Assembly: GCA_003140855.1 (NCBI GenBank)
Contig: PLLF01000070.1
Coordinates: forward strand, 1-64,000
Direction of reading: 5' to 3'
DNA: 64,000 nt
DNA from: Vulcanimicrobiota bacterium
Lineage (GTDB): Bacteria > Vulcanimicrobiota > Vulcanimicrobiia > Vulcanimicrobiales > Vulcanimicrobiaceae
A program made the position numbers and the translations under genes. Each line of letters starts with the position of its first letter. Positions within the stretch are counted from its first letter, which is position 1. This document shows positions 1 through 9,232 of this stretch, piece by piece. Below the pieces are notes generated by a model. It was not told the origin of the DNA and made no database searches. It was given only the letters and a program-made list of their open reading frames with translations.

Positions 1-83
1 ATTACCTCGAACCGTTGCCCATTGCCGTTCCGAAAATCGATCAGGGCGGCCATGATGTCGGCGTTGGTGTACCTGCGTGCCAT
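1..83 (-). CDS. N-terminal fragment of unknown protein (MARRYTNADIMAALIDFRNGNGQRFEV...), cut by the window edge
   Basis: Open minus-strand frame from ATG (cat at 81-83) to the window edge; too short to assign. Confidence 0.35.
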   Translation of the reverse strand, partial: MARRYTNADIMAALIDFRNGNGQRFEV

Positions 84-129
84 AATGGAGAGAGTACGAT
101 GCTATTGTTGCCGGCCTGTTTCCTTTTTG

Positions 130-1068
130 TTAAGGCCAGTTGCCATCGATTTCGGCCATGAGCGTACGATCCGGGGTTGCGGTGAAGCCCGGCAACTTGT
201 AATGCAGCACGTTGTCGAAAGGCTTTGAATAGATCGGGCCGATCGGCCCGTCGGCAAAACCGATCGTCAGGTCGTAACTGAGCGCGTCATCGAGCACGAA
301 CGGAAACCAAATGTCGACCGTTGTCCCGGGTTGAAAGGTTACGGGCGCCGACCCATCGAGCGTGAGATCGAAATACAGAACTGCGGTCGAAATAAAATGC
401 AGTGTGGTTGGATACGGGATGATCTCAGCCTCCGTCGGCGGCCGCGCATACAGGGGCTCGGCGGAAGTACCGGTTCGGGCGTCATTTTTGCTGTAAGCAA
501 TTGTGATATCGTAGCCGGAAGTATAGCTGGGAATTTGCCAGAGCGTGCCTCCGGTGGAATCGATGCTGCCCAGCAGCTGACCGCAGCGGCGATCCACCAT
601 GGCGGTTTTGCGCACCGGCTTTGACTGCAGCAAGCCGGCGCTATGCAAAAGTGCTGCGGCGACGAGTTCTCGCGGTAACCCGTCTTCCAGCAGCGCGGCG
701 GTATTTGGCAAGGCTTGCGCAACCAGGGAGCATTTTTGCGGCAATGGATAGGACGCCGAGTCAATCCAGCCGTCGATCTCGCGTCTGTATTCCAGCGCGT
801 CCCACCAGCGGTCGTATTGCCGGATCAGCCCCATGAGGCCATGATTGCCGCCGATGCCCCACGACAGAAGAGCGGCGTCCTTGACCACGACGACGTCGGA
901 TATCCGCGTGTTGTCAGGGTCGGCTTTCCATCCCCGTGCAGTGTGTGCGAGCAATCTTTGTGCGGCGAATCGCACTTCGCGGACATCGGCGCGGGGGCCG
1001 AAATCATCGGCGCAAGCCAAACGACTTGCAGCCGCAACTAAAGCTACAGTGAGGAGAAGACGTCTAAT
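130..1068 (-). CDS. Secreted protein of unknown function (signal peptide RRLLLTVALVAAASRLACA)
   Basis: 348 aa ORF; the hydrophobic signal peptide begins right after the enoyl-CoA hydratase stop. Start shown is the ATT at 1068 preceded by GGAG; upstream ATGs would overlap the hydratase gene by >60 nt. Confidence 0.6.
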   Translation of the reverse strand: MRRLLLTVALVAAASRLACADDFGPRADVREVRFAAQRLLAHTARGWKADPDNTRISDVVVVKDAALLSWGIGGNHGLMGLIRQYDRWWDALEYRREIDGWIDSASYPLPQKCSLVAQALPNTAALLEDGLPRELVAAALLHSAGLLQSKPVRKTAMVDRRCGQLLGSIDSTGGTLWQIPSYTSGYDITIAYSKNDARTGTSAEPLYARPPTEAEIIPYPTTLHFISTAVLYFDLTLDGSAPVTFQPGTTVDIWFPFVLDDALSYDLTIGFADGPIGPIYSKPFDNVLHYKLPGFTATPDRTLMAEIDGNWP

Positions 1069-1858
1069 TGCCGCTCCAATTCGGTTTGCGTTTTTCAAGA
1101 AACGCGCTCGTGCCTTCCTTAAAGTCATTGGTGTCGACCAGTGTGCCGAACTCAACCGATTCCAATTCGAGCGCATCGCCGATCGAAAGGTGCGCTCCCG
1201 AGTTTATGGCCCGCTTGCAGCCTTCGATTGCGAGCGGCGCTTTGCCGGCGATCGTATTTGCGATTCGTTTTGCTTCTTCGAGCAGTTGTGCTTGCGGGAC
1301 CACCTTTTGCACCAGGCCGATGCGCAGCGCTTCCGGCGCGTCGATCGTCTCGCCGGTCAAGCACAGATACATCGCCATGCCTTTTCCAACGAGCCGCGTC
1401 GTGCGCTGTGACCCGCCGTAGCCGGGAATGAGGCCGAGGTTTACCTCGGGCTGGCCAAACTTCGCATTGTCGCTCGCAATGATGATGTCGCCGGCCATCG
1501 CGAGTTCGCATCCGCCGCCGAGGGCAAATCCGTTCACCGCCATGACGACGGGTTTCTTTAGGCGCTCGATCTGCAAGGTAACGGCCTGTCCGCTACGCGC
1601 TTTCGAGGCGCCTTGAAACGCGCTGCGCAGAGCGTTGATCTCGCTGATGTCAGCACCGGCTGCGAAAGCTTTGGTTCCCGATCCGGTGATGACGATCGCT
1701 CGCACCGCCGCCTCGGAATCGAGCTCTTTGAGCACGCGCGAAAGTTTCTCGAGCAACTCCGCATTGAGCGCGTTGAGCACTTGTGGACGATTGAGAGTAA
1801 CGACAGCGACCGCACCGTCGCGCTCGACGGCAACCGGTTCGGCGGTTTCGGGATGCAC
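1064..1858 (-). CDS. Enoyl-CoA hydratase/isomerase (crotonase family)
   Basis: 264 aa; AFAAGADISEI, GFALGGGCELAMAGDIIIAS and GQPEVNLGLIPGYGGSQR motifs. Confidence 0.93.
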   Translation of the reverse strand: MHPETAEPVAVERDGAVAVVTLNRPQVLNALNAELLEKLSRVLKELDSEAAVRAIVITGSGTKAFAAGADISEINALRSAFQGASKARSGQAVTLQIERLKKPVVMAVNGFALGGGCELAMAGDIIIASDNAKFGQPEVNLGLIPGYGGSQRTTRLVGKGMAMYLCLTGETIDAPEALRIGLVQKVVPQAQLLEEAKRIANTIAGKAPLAIEGCKRAINSGAHLSIGDALELESVEFGTLVDTNDFKEGTSAFLEKRKPNWSGN

Positions 1859-1912
1859 GGCCTTGAAAATTGTCTAATTGCGTGCGGGGAACCTTGCGGC
1901 TATACTGTAAAG

Positions 1913-2548
1913 ATGCGTACCGCATATCACGAGGCGCTTGAATCAACGCGGCTCGACGTCGTCCGCCTCGGTGCTTTAGCCGGCGATGCCATTCGCGTTG
2001 CGGTCGAAGCACTGGAGAAGCGCGACACCTCCGCAGCAGCGCGCGTTATAGCAGGCGACGATGCGATCGACGATCTGCGCCGTAAGATCGAAGCTTCGTG
2101 CATCGAGCTGATTTGGCGGCAACAGCCCGTCGCCGGCGAGCTGCGTGAAATCGCCGCGATGTTGGAAATCGCGACCGACTTGGAACGCATCGGCGATTAT
2201 GGCGTGGATATCGCCAAGCATGCGATCAAGCTGGCCGACGTTCCGCTGCGCCCCGTACGCGTCGAGATCGATCGCATTGCCGAGCTCGCAATCGCGACCC
2301 TGGTGGGTGCGATGCGCGCTTACACGGAGCGAGACGCGGAATTGGCCTCGCGCGTCATCGACGAAGACGACGAAGTCGACCGTCAATACAAACTCAGCGT
2401 TCGCGCTTTGGAACAGGAAATGCAGGCCGATCCGGAAATGGTGCCGGCCGGCGCACGCATCCTGTTCGTGCTCGCGGAGCTCGAACGCGTCGGCGACCGT
2501 GCCAACAACATCGCTTGGCACACGAAGGAAATGATCGGCGACGCTTGA
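1913..2548 (+). CDS. phoU: Phosphate transport/signal regulator PhoU
   Basis: LERIGDYGVDIAKHA and LERVGDRANNIAWHTKEM repeats typical of PhoU; ATG at 1913 inside the longer ORF 1613..2548. Confidence 0.88.
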   Translation: MRTAYHEALESTRLDVVRLGALAGDAIRVAVEALEKRDTSAAARVIAGDDAIDDLRRKIEASCIELIWRQQPVAGELREIAAMLEIATDLERIGDYGVDIAKHAIKLADVPLRPVRVEIDRIAELAIATLVGAMRAYTERDAELASRVIDEDDEVDRQYKLSVRALEQEMQADPEMVPAGARILFVLAELERVGDRANNIAWHTKEMIGDA

Positions 2549-3684
2549 CGACCCCGCTGCCTCGCGACCTGTTCGCCGTAACTCAATCCTATAAGTATTT
2601 CAATCACGCCGCAGTCGGCGTTCTTCCGCGACCCACGCAAGTAGCGCTGCAAGAATTCGTGGCCGCTCACGCGCAGGCGGGCGTCCTGGGAACGTGGCCT
2701 TACGAGCGAAACATGGGCGACTACCGCGCGCGCATCGCGCGATTCATCGGCGCGCAGCCCGGTGAGATCGCTGTTCTGCGCAACACGGGCGACGGGGCCA
2801 ACGTCATCAGTGCGGGTTTCCCGTGGAAGGACGGCGACGAGCTCGTTTTGCCGGACAACGAGTTCCCGGCCAACGTTCAGCCGTGGCTGCGCCTGCGAAA
2901 GCGCGGCGTGTCCATCCGCTTCGTAGACTCGCGCCGCGCACGGCTTACGCCCGACGTCTTACGCGAACACATAACGCCGCGCACGCGGGTCGTGACGGTA
3001 TCGTGGGTTTCTTTCGAGGACGGCTACCGCCACGATTTGGAGGGGCTGGCGCAAGTTGCGCACGAGGCGGGTGCGCTCTTTTGCGTCGATGCGATTCAAG
3101 GTTTGGGAGCGTTTCCGCTCGACGTCGAGGCCAGTGGTATCGATGCGCTATACGCGGGCGGCGCAAAGTGGCTGCTCGCATTGCAAGGCGTAAGTTTTCT
3201 GTACGTGCGCGCGGATCTGATCGATCGCCTCGAACTTGCCTCGCCCGGCTGGCGATCGCCGGCGGATATGTGGAATTTTCTGGACTACGAGCAGCCTTTC
3301 GTGGCCGATGCGACCCGTTTTGAAGGCGGAACGCCAAATTTCATCGGCGCGCTCTCGCTAGCAGAGTCCATCGCCGTGATCGATGCGGCCGGAACTTCGC
3401 GTATTGGTGCGCACGTTCTGGAACTGACGGATCGCCTTGTGGATGGTCTCAACCGGGCCGGCGCACAAGTCGCGAGCGTTCGCAGTGCGGCGGAATCCTC
3501 GGGCATCGTTATATTTACGATCCCCGGCGTGGACTCGGTCGCGCTCGGAAAGCATCTCCAGCGCGAAGGTTTCATTACCACTTACCGCCCCAATGGCATT
3601 CGCGTTGCGCCGCACGGTTACAACGCACCGGAAGAAATCGATGCATTGCTCGATTCGCTCGGCGCGTATAGAAAGGAAGCTTGA
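2545..3684 (+). CDS. Class V aminotransferase / cysteine desulfurase-like PLP enzyme
   Basis: YFNHAAVGVLPRPT, SFEDGYRHDLEGLA, CVDAIQGLGAFPLDVEASGIDALYAGGAKWLLALQGVSFLYV; TTG start at 2545. Confidence 0.85.
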   Translation: MTTPLPRDLFAVTQSYKYFNHAAVGVLPRPTQVALQEFVAAHAQAGVLGTWPYERNMGDYRARIARFIGAQPGEIAVLRNTGDGANVISAGFPWKDGDELVLPDNEFPANVQPWLRLRKRGVSIRFVDSRRARLTPDVLREHITPRTRVVTVSWVSFEDGYRHDLEGLAQVAHEAGALFCVDAIQGLGAFPLDVEASGIDALYAGGAKWLLALQGVSFLYVRADLIDRLELASPGWRSPADMWNFLDYEQPFVADATRFEGGTPNFIGALSLAESIAVIDAAGTSRIGAHVLELTDRLVDGLNRAGAQVASVRSAAESSGIVIFTIPGVDSVALGKHLQREGFITTYRPNGIRVAPHGYNAPEEIDALLDSLGAYRKEA

Positions 3685-4340
3685 TGTTCGCATTCGTGTT
3701 CTTGGCGGTCGCGGCGACGGCGCCCATGACCCCGGCGGACGGTTCCTATACCTACGGCATTTCCGTGGCGGGAAGCGCGGCCGGAAAAACGACCATCACG
3801 CTCATCCACACGGCGGGCGGCATTCAACTTACAGAGTCCGGTGTCGCCAGTTACGGCGGAACGGATTATGCCGGCACGGCAACGCTCAATCTCGACGGCG
3901 CGCTAGCGCCCGCGCGTTATGCGGCCGTTTACAGTCCGCCGGGACGGACGATCCATGCCGCGCTCGCCTTTAACGGCAACAGCGCGACCGAAACCGGCGA
4001 CAACGGCGGCATGACGTTTAATCTGGATGCGAGCACGAAGCATTTCGCCGTACTCGACGGCGTTCTGTTTTCGGGGTTCTTTATTTTGCCGTCGCAATTG
4101 CGCGCTTGGAACGCGCAGGCGTTTACCGCGGTCTCGCCTATGCTCGGACACGGCGGAGCGATTGCGCTCGACGCGGCGCTCAAAGCCGATCGTCCTAAGG
4201 GCGTTCCGGCGGGCGACCTGCCGGTCTCGGTCAGCGACCCGTTGGCCTTTACGGTTTGGTACGATCCGGTTACGCTCGTTGTCGACGAACTTGACGTTCC
4301 GGCGCAAGCCCTGTCGGTTGTGCGCACCCGGCAGGAGTAA
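3681..4340 (+). CDS. Secreted hypothetical protein
   Basis: 219 aa ORF with N-terminal signal-like segment, overlapping the previous stop by 4 nt. Confidence 0.65.
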   Translation: MMFAFVFLAVAATAPMTPADGSYTYGISVAGSAAGKTTITLIHTAGGIQLTESGVASYGGTDYAGTATLNLDGALAPARYAAVYSPPGRTIHAALAFNGNSATETGDNGGMTFNLDASTKHFAVLDGVLFSGFFILPSQLRAWNAQAFTAVSPMLGHGGAIALDAALKADRPKGVPAGDLPVSVSDPLAFTVWYDPVTLVVDELDVPAQALSVVRTRQE

Positions 4341-4358
4341 CCGCCCGACCTCACCGAT

Positions 4359-4883
4359 TTGAACGGTATGAAGAAACCGTTCATAGCCTTGGCAGTTTGT
4401 TTGGCGTTTGCGCTCGGCGTCTTTGTTTCGAAAGTGCAACTGAACGTTGCGTCGGCGTCGCCGGCCGGAATACCGTCGGCGGGCTGGACGCTGCACATCG
4501 ACGCGCAAAAACACTTCGGCGTGGCCAACTCGACGCAAATCGCGCACCATTGGTGTAAGGGCGGCCTAACCGGTGGAATACTCGAGTGCCAGATCTACGA
4601 TTCAGACGCGCCGAATGCGCGCCTGGTCGAAGTCGAAACGATCGTGCCCACTAAAGTCTGGCAGACGTTCCCGAAATCCGAACAGGCGCTCTGGCATTAC
4701 CACAGGGTGGAAATTCCATTGGTCCATGCCACCCTTCCCGGAATGCCGGCGGCGCAACAGAAAAAAGTTGTTGCGTCATTGTTGGATACTTACGGCAAAA
4801 TTTGGATGCTGTGGAACCCAGCCAACACTTCAGGCGGCTGGCCGATCGGCAAACCGTCGATCGTCATCCTGCCTACGCACTAA
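4359..4883 (+). CDS. Exported DUF1264 (OBAP-like) protein
   Basis: Signal anchor, then HHWCKGGLTGGILECQIYDSDAPNARLVEVE...LWHYHRVEI...TYGKIWMLW, resembling the DUF1264 family. Confidence 0.65.
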   Translation: MNGMKKPFIALAVCLAFALGVFVSKVQLNVASASPAGIPSAGWTLHIDAQKHFGVANSTQIAHHWCKGGLTGGILECQIYDSDAPNARLVEVETIVPTKVWQTFPKSEQALWHYHRVEIPLVHATLPGMPAAQQKKVVASLLDTYGKIWMLWNPANTSGGWPIGKPSIVILPTH

Positions 4884-4887
4884 CGGC

Positions 4888-6321
4888 TTAGTTGCCGTGG
4901 GGCGTGACGATACTCGGGGCCATGACCGCGTCGGTCATGCCGTGAATTAAGCGTTTGTCCGCGGGCGCCACCGTTGCGAGGACGCCGCCCAAACGCATTT
5001 GACCGTCCACGACGAAAAAGTAGGGACAAAGGCGCACGCGCCCGTCGAACGTGCGAATCTCGTCCGCGGCGCGATCGAGGTAGGATTGACGCACGCGCTT
5101 TCCTTTATAAAAGCGCTGTAAGATGCGGGGCGTCCGGTCGAATTCGCGTACCGCTTCCTGCAGCGTGGCGGTCCATTCGTCTTTGGTGAGATCGTTTGCA
5201 ACGCGTACGCCGCGCGAGCCCCACGCCAGCTCGGAGAATCCCGACGGCTTGATCACGTACTCGCGTTCGGTCTTCGTGAGTTCCGCGAGCTGCATCCAGT
5301 CCGAAACCGGCGTGCCGTTGGCTTCGAGCCCGGCGATGACTGCCTGCGGCGGAAGCGGGCGCGGATCGACGACCCAGGTTTCCGGAAAGAGCTGCTTGAG
5401 GTGATCGTAGACGCCGTTGCCGAGCTCGGCTTTCCAAAGCTTTGCGAGCAAAGGATGATGGAAGAGCGCAAATGTCAGCTTTTCTTCGAGCTGCGCCTTT
5501 GGGGGCGGCGTCATCGTTACGCGGTTGTGGCGCGCCGAGTAAAGCATCAGCTCTTGCTTGGGCACGTTGAGCAGATCGAAAAGCTCGAAGTTCCGGTAGA
5601 GGACGTCGATTTTCTCTTCGCGTCCGTCCGGCAACCGCACGAACAGCGCATCCTCGGTGAAGTAGATGTCCTGCGGCTTGCACATGTATGCGCCGAGATT
5701 TGAGACGCGTACCAGCGCTTCGGCCATCCATTTCATCTCGGGGCGATAGTCACCCGACTCATCCGAGACGACGATCGCGACCGTCGGTTTCTCTTTTCCG
5801 CTTGCCGACGCGATCATCGCCGCGAAGGATTGCACGATTCCGTCTGCGCCGCCGATGCTTTCCATGCCGAGTTTGCAATATGCCTCGGACATCGCGCCCA
5901 GAAAGCCCATGCCGCCGGGAACGCTGTCGAGCTCGCTCGCAATGAATCCGTCGTCGGTGAGGATCAAATCCGGACGGATAACACCGGGGAGGTCTTGCCG
6001 GAAACGGTTTTGCCGCGATAGCCTAACGATATGTTCGGGCTTTCCACGATCGAGATACTCTGCGATGAATGGCGGCGCCGTGCCGCGGGCGCTGCGATTA
6101 TAGAGATTGTTGAGCGCGCGATAAAACAGGAGAAGATTTGCGCCGATGGTTTCGATCCGCTCCAGCGTGCGGGCGGACAATGCAAACGGCTCGGGGCTGA
6201 TGCGCCACGGGATCCGTTCGTCTGCGGTTTCGACCTTGAACAGTCCGGAAGGGATCGCGTCGTAGAGAAAATGCGCTTGCTCGCGAGCCGTGAGATTGGG
6301 CGCGTATGCCGTACACGCCAT
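4888..6321 (-). CDS. Conserved hypothetical protein, possible ATP-grasp-like enzyme
   Basis: 477 aa; ELDSVPGGMGFLGAMSEAYCKLG and YVIKPSGFSELAWGSRGVRV segments suggest an ATP-grasp-like fold. Confidence 0.6.
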   Translation of the reverse strand: MACTAYAPNLTAREQAHFLYDAIPSGLFKVETADERIPWRISPEPFALSARTLERIETIGANLLLFYRALNNLYNRSARGTAPPFIAEYLDRGKPEHIVRLSRQNRFRQDLPGVIRPDLILTDDGFIASELDSVPGGMGFLGAMSEAYCKLGMESIGGADGIVQSFAAMIASASGKEKPTVAIVVSDESGDYRPEMKWMAEALVRVSNLGAYMCKPQDIYFTEDALFVRLPDGREEKIDVLYRNFELFDLLNVPKQELMLYSARHNRVTMTPPPKAQLEEKLTFALFHHPLLAKLWKAELGNGVYDHLKQLFPETWVVDPRPLPPQAVIAGLEANGTPVSDWMQLAELTKTEREYVIKPSGFSELAWGSRGVRVANDLTKDEWTATLQEAVREFDRTPRILQRFYKGKRVRQSYLDRAADEIRTFDGRVRLCPYFFVVDGQMRLGGVLATVAPADKRLIHGMTDAVMAPSIVTPHGN

Positions 6322-6449
6322 TAGAAACTCCCCGAGCCTCGACAGCCGTCGGGAATCTTAGACATGCCGAACGCAATATATCGTCGTCGCCGCATCAGAG
6401 ATTAAAATACCACATTTGGCCGGTTAGGTTGCGGGCCGGGCCTAGGAGC

Positions 6450-6845
6450 CTATTTTATGGTGATGGCGCCCGGGGTGAGGAGGGCGCTTTCGACCTGGAC
6501 GAGGCCGCCCCGGTAGACCAGCGTCAGATGCAGGGTACCTTCCAGGCCGACACGGTTCAGCGCAACGTCCTCGATGACGCGTGAGGCAGTCTCACCGGAG
6601 ATGAACTGCAGCGTGTTTTGCTGGGTGAAGGAGCCGCGGCCGGTACTGTAGCTTTCAGTGACTTGCACGGGCAAATCGTGCCCGGCGGCTGCCGAATTTT
6701 CGGCCGCGACGCAGTAGCTTACGGTCAGCGCAGTGCCCTTTACGGGAAGCGTCTCGCGCGTACAGCGGTTGCCTTGCGCGTCCGCACCGCCGCCGGCGAA
6801 AAGCGCCAGGAGCAGAGCCAGAAACGTGCGGCTATAGATTTTCAT
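6450..6845 (-). CDS. Small secreted hypothetical protein
   Basis: 131 aa with signal peptide MKIYSRTFLALLLALFAGGGADA. Confidence 0.6.
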   Translation of the reverse strand: MKIYSRTFLALLLALFAGGGADAQGNRCTRETLPVKGTALTVSYCVAAENSAAAGHDLPVQVTESYSTGRGSFTQQNTLQFISGETASRVIEDVALNRVGLEGTLHLTLVYRGGLVQVESALLTPGAITIK

Positions 6846-6927
6846 GCCTTATCGAAGCAACGTTCGGTGCCGCCTGAAAGGTTGCATTGGGGTGCCGGTA
6901 GGGCTGCCGTTTGACGAAGGGTATATC

Positions 6928-7755
6928 ATGGAGCCGATGCGGTTTGACTTGATCGCGCTCGACCTCGATGGAACGCTCTTGGATTCGCAAGAGCGGGTTT
7001 CGCCGCGCAACCGCGCCGCCATCGAAGCTGCGCTGGCGGCGGGAATTCGCATCGTGCTCGTGACCGGGCGCGGCGTGGACATGCCGATCCGCGTCAGCAG
7101 CGAGCTCGGGCTAAACCTACCGGTGATCTGCTGTCACGGCGCGCTGACCAAAGACTTCGGCGCGAATCGCACGCTCGGCCACATTCCGGTGCCGCTGCAA
7201 TATGCCAAGCCGATGATCGAGTTTTCAGAACGTGAAGGTCTTTCGATTGCGATTTACGCCGAAGAGTTTTTCTATCGCCTCGAAGGATCGAAATTGCACA
7301 TGGACGACATGCGCGGTCCCGCATGGCGCGAAGTAAAGACCTTCGGCGAAGTTTTGCATACGGCGCCGACCTTCATTCGCTTTCTGGGGCAAGAGTCCGT
7401 CGCAGCCATGGAGCGAGAGTTTTGCGATCTGCCGCTGCATTTCAAGTATGAAAGCTGGCTGAACTTCGTCGAATGCGCCGTTACGAGCCGGGAAGCTACG
7501 AAGCAGCGCGCGCTCGCGCGCCTCTGCGCGGATTTTCAAATACCGTCGGAACGCGCGCTTGCGATCGGCGACTCGCGTAACGACGTGCCGATGTTGCGGT
7601 GGGCCGGCGTAGGCGTTGCGATGGCGAACGCGCTTCCCGAAGTGCGCGAAGCGGTCCGGTACGTGACGGCCAGCAACGAAGAAGACGGAGTCGCGCTCGC
7701 AATCGAACGTTTCGCTTTGAGTCCGCATCCGCAAAAAAGCACGCGCATCGCGTGA
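6928..7755 (+). CDS. Cof-type HAD-superfamily hydrolase
   Basis: DLIALDLDGTLLDSQERVSPRN, VLVTGR, AIGDSRNDVPMLRWAGVGVAMANA; ATG at 6928. Confidence 0.92.
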   Translation: MEPMRFDLIALDLDGTLLDSQERVSPRNRAAIEAALAAGIRIVLVTGRGVDMPIRVSSELGLNLPVICCHGALTKDFGANRTLGHIPVPLQYAKPMIEFSEREGLSIAIYAEEFFYRLEGSKLHMDDMRGPAWREVKTFGEVLHTAPTFIRFLGQESVAAMEREFCDLPLHFKYESWLNFVECAVTSREATKQRALARLCADFQIPSERALAIGDSRNDVPMLRWAGVGVAMANALPEVREAVRYVTASNEEDGVALAIERFALSPHPQKSTRIA

Positions 7756-7994
7756 AGGTCCGCGTGCTGGCATTTGCGCGCGTGCGCGAACTGCTCGGAT
7801 CGGCACGCGAGGTCGAACTCCCGGCCGGATCGACTGCCGCGGCGCTATGGGATGAACTGGCGAAAACGTGCACCGGTCTACCAGCGCTGGCGAAATCTAC
7901 CCGCATCGCTCGTAATGGTCACGTGGTGAATCGCGCCGAAATTCTGCACGAAGGCGACGAGATCGCCTTGCTGCCGCCCGCCGGAGGTGGCTAA
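7752..7994 (+). CDS. moaD: Molybdopterin synthase small subunit MoaD
   Basis: VKVRVLAFARVRELLG...EGDEIALLPPAGGG with C-terminal GG; adjacent to moaE; GTG start. Confidence 0.9.
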   Translation: MKVRVLAFARVRELLGSAREVELPAGSTAAALWDELAKTCTGLPALAKSTRIARNGHVVNRAEILHEGDEIALLPPAGGG

Positions 7995-8425
7995 TGTTTG
8001 CGGTCGTAAGCGAACCAATAGACGTCGCTGCCATCGCGCGTGAAGTCCGGACCGACGCGTGCGGCGCCGTCGTTACGTTTGCCGGCGTCGTGCGCGAACG
8101 TTCCGACGACGATCGTCCCGTAACCGGCCTCTCGTACGAAGCGCATGAAAACATGGCGGCCGAGGAATTCGAACGAATCGCAGCCGAGGCTCGCGAGCGT
8201 TTCGGTTCCTGCGCGATTTCGGTCGTGCACCGCATCGGCGATCTCGCGGTGGGTGACGTCTCGGTCGCGGTAGCAGTCGCCGCGCCGCATCGCAGCGCTG
8301 CGTTTGCCGCGTGCGAATATGCCATCCACGAATTGAAACGCCGCGCTCCGATTTGGAAGAAGGAGCATTACACGCGCGGTGACAGCGAGTGGAAAACGAA
8401 CCCCGATCGCGCGAATTCGCCGTGA
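7994..8425 (+). CDS. moaE: Molybdopterin synthase catalytic subunit MoaE
   Basis: GAVVTFAGVVRERSDDRPVTGLSYEAHENMAAEEF, HRIGDLAVGDVSVAVAVAAPHR, PIWKKEHY. Confidence 0.93.
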   Translation: MFAVVSEPIDVAAIAREVRTDACGAVVTFAGVVRERSDDDRPVTGLSYEAHENMAAEEFERIAAEARERFGSCAISVVHRIGDLAVGDVSVAVAVAAPHRSAAFAACEYAIHELKRRAPIWKKEHYTRGDSEWKTNPDRANSP

Positions 8426-9138
8426 AGCTCGACCTTTTTCGCGTGAGAGGCGAACGCAACGAGATCGCGGTGCTTCGTTATGAACCAAAGCGCGCGCGAG
8501 ATGTCTGGATCGTGGCCGGGCACGGATATTCGAGCTCGAAACAAAATCTCGATTTTCTTTGCTATTTTTTGGCAAGCCACGGTTACGGCGCGCTGAGCCT
8601 CGATTTTCCCGGGCACAAGCTCGGCGCCAGCGGCGGACGGCTTGAGAGCGTCGACGATCTGCTCGATGCGATGGGCAGCGTCATCGCGCATGCGCGCGAA
8701 ACGCAGCCGGGGCCACTCTATGCCATGGGCCACAGCATGGGAGCGATGACGGCGCTCTTTACCGCAGCGCGCGATCCGGGCATCGCCGGAACGATTGCCA
8801 TTACGACCGGCTTCGGGAGACCCCCGGCGCTGGATGCGTTGCGCGAAAAGGGCGTAACGGACTTTCGAGCTGCGTACGTCCACGGGCTGCCGCTGCCCGA
8901 ACTCGTGCGCGGCGTCGACGAGATGTTCCAGCAAGCGCTGCCGAAGCTCGCCGGCCGGCCGCAGCTTTACATTGCTGCCGAGCGCGATGCGATGGTCAGC
9001 CGCAAGAGTGTCGAAGAATTATATAACCGTGCGCACGAGCCAAAAACTTTCGTCACCATTGCGAGTGACCACACATCTGCGGCCGAGAACGCGCGCGGCG
9101 AAGTACTGCAATGGCTAAACAAACTGCATCCCCGATAG
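8422..9138 (+). CDS. Alpha/beta hydrolase
   Basis: VAGHGYSSSK and AMGHSMGAMTALF nucleophile elbow; GTG start at 8422 overlapping the moaE stop. Confidence 0.82.
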   Translation: MKLDLFRVRGERNEIAVLRYEPKRARDVWIVAGHGYSSSKQNLDFLCYFLASHGYGALSLDFPGHKLGASGGRLESVDDLLDAMGSVIAHARETQPGPLYAMGHSMGAMTALFTAARDPGIAGTIAITTGFGRPPALDALREKGVTDFRAAYVHGLPLPELVRGVDEMFQQALPKLAGRPQLYIAAERDAMVSRKSVEELYNRAHEPKTFVTIASDHTSAAENARGEVLQWLNKLHPR

Positions 9139-9144
9139 ACCCCA

Positions 9145-9232
9145 AATCGCGAAAGCGATTCGGGGGCCCCTAAAGAGTTGAAAAGCACTCCGGCGCAAGC
9201 GCCTCCGCGCCCCCATGCGCAAAGCGCATGGG
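9145..9232. repeat. Cluster of three short perfect hairpins (AATCGC-GAAA-GCGATT; GGCGC-AA-GCGCC; CCCATGCGC-AAA-GCGCATGGG) separated by G/C runs
   Basis: Inverted repeats read directly at 9145-9160, 9192-9203 and 9212-9232. Confidence 0.75.

Noticed and set aside
22-228. 68-aa plus-strand ORF at the window start
   Set aside because: Overlaps an opposing partial CDS and the secreted-protein gene; no domain or RBS support
1613-1912. N-terminal extension of the PhoU ORF
   Set aside because: Antisense to enoyl-CoA hydratase; PhoU homology starts at ATG 1913
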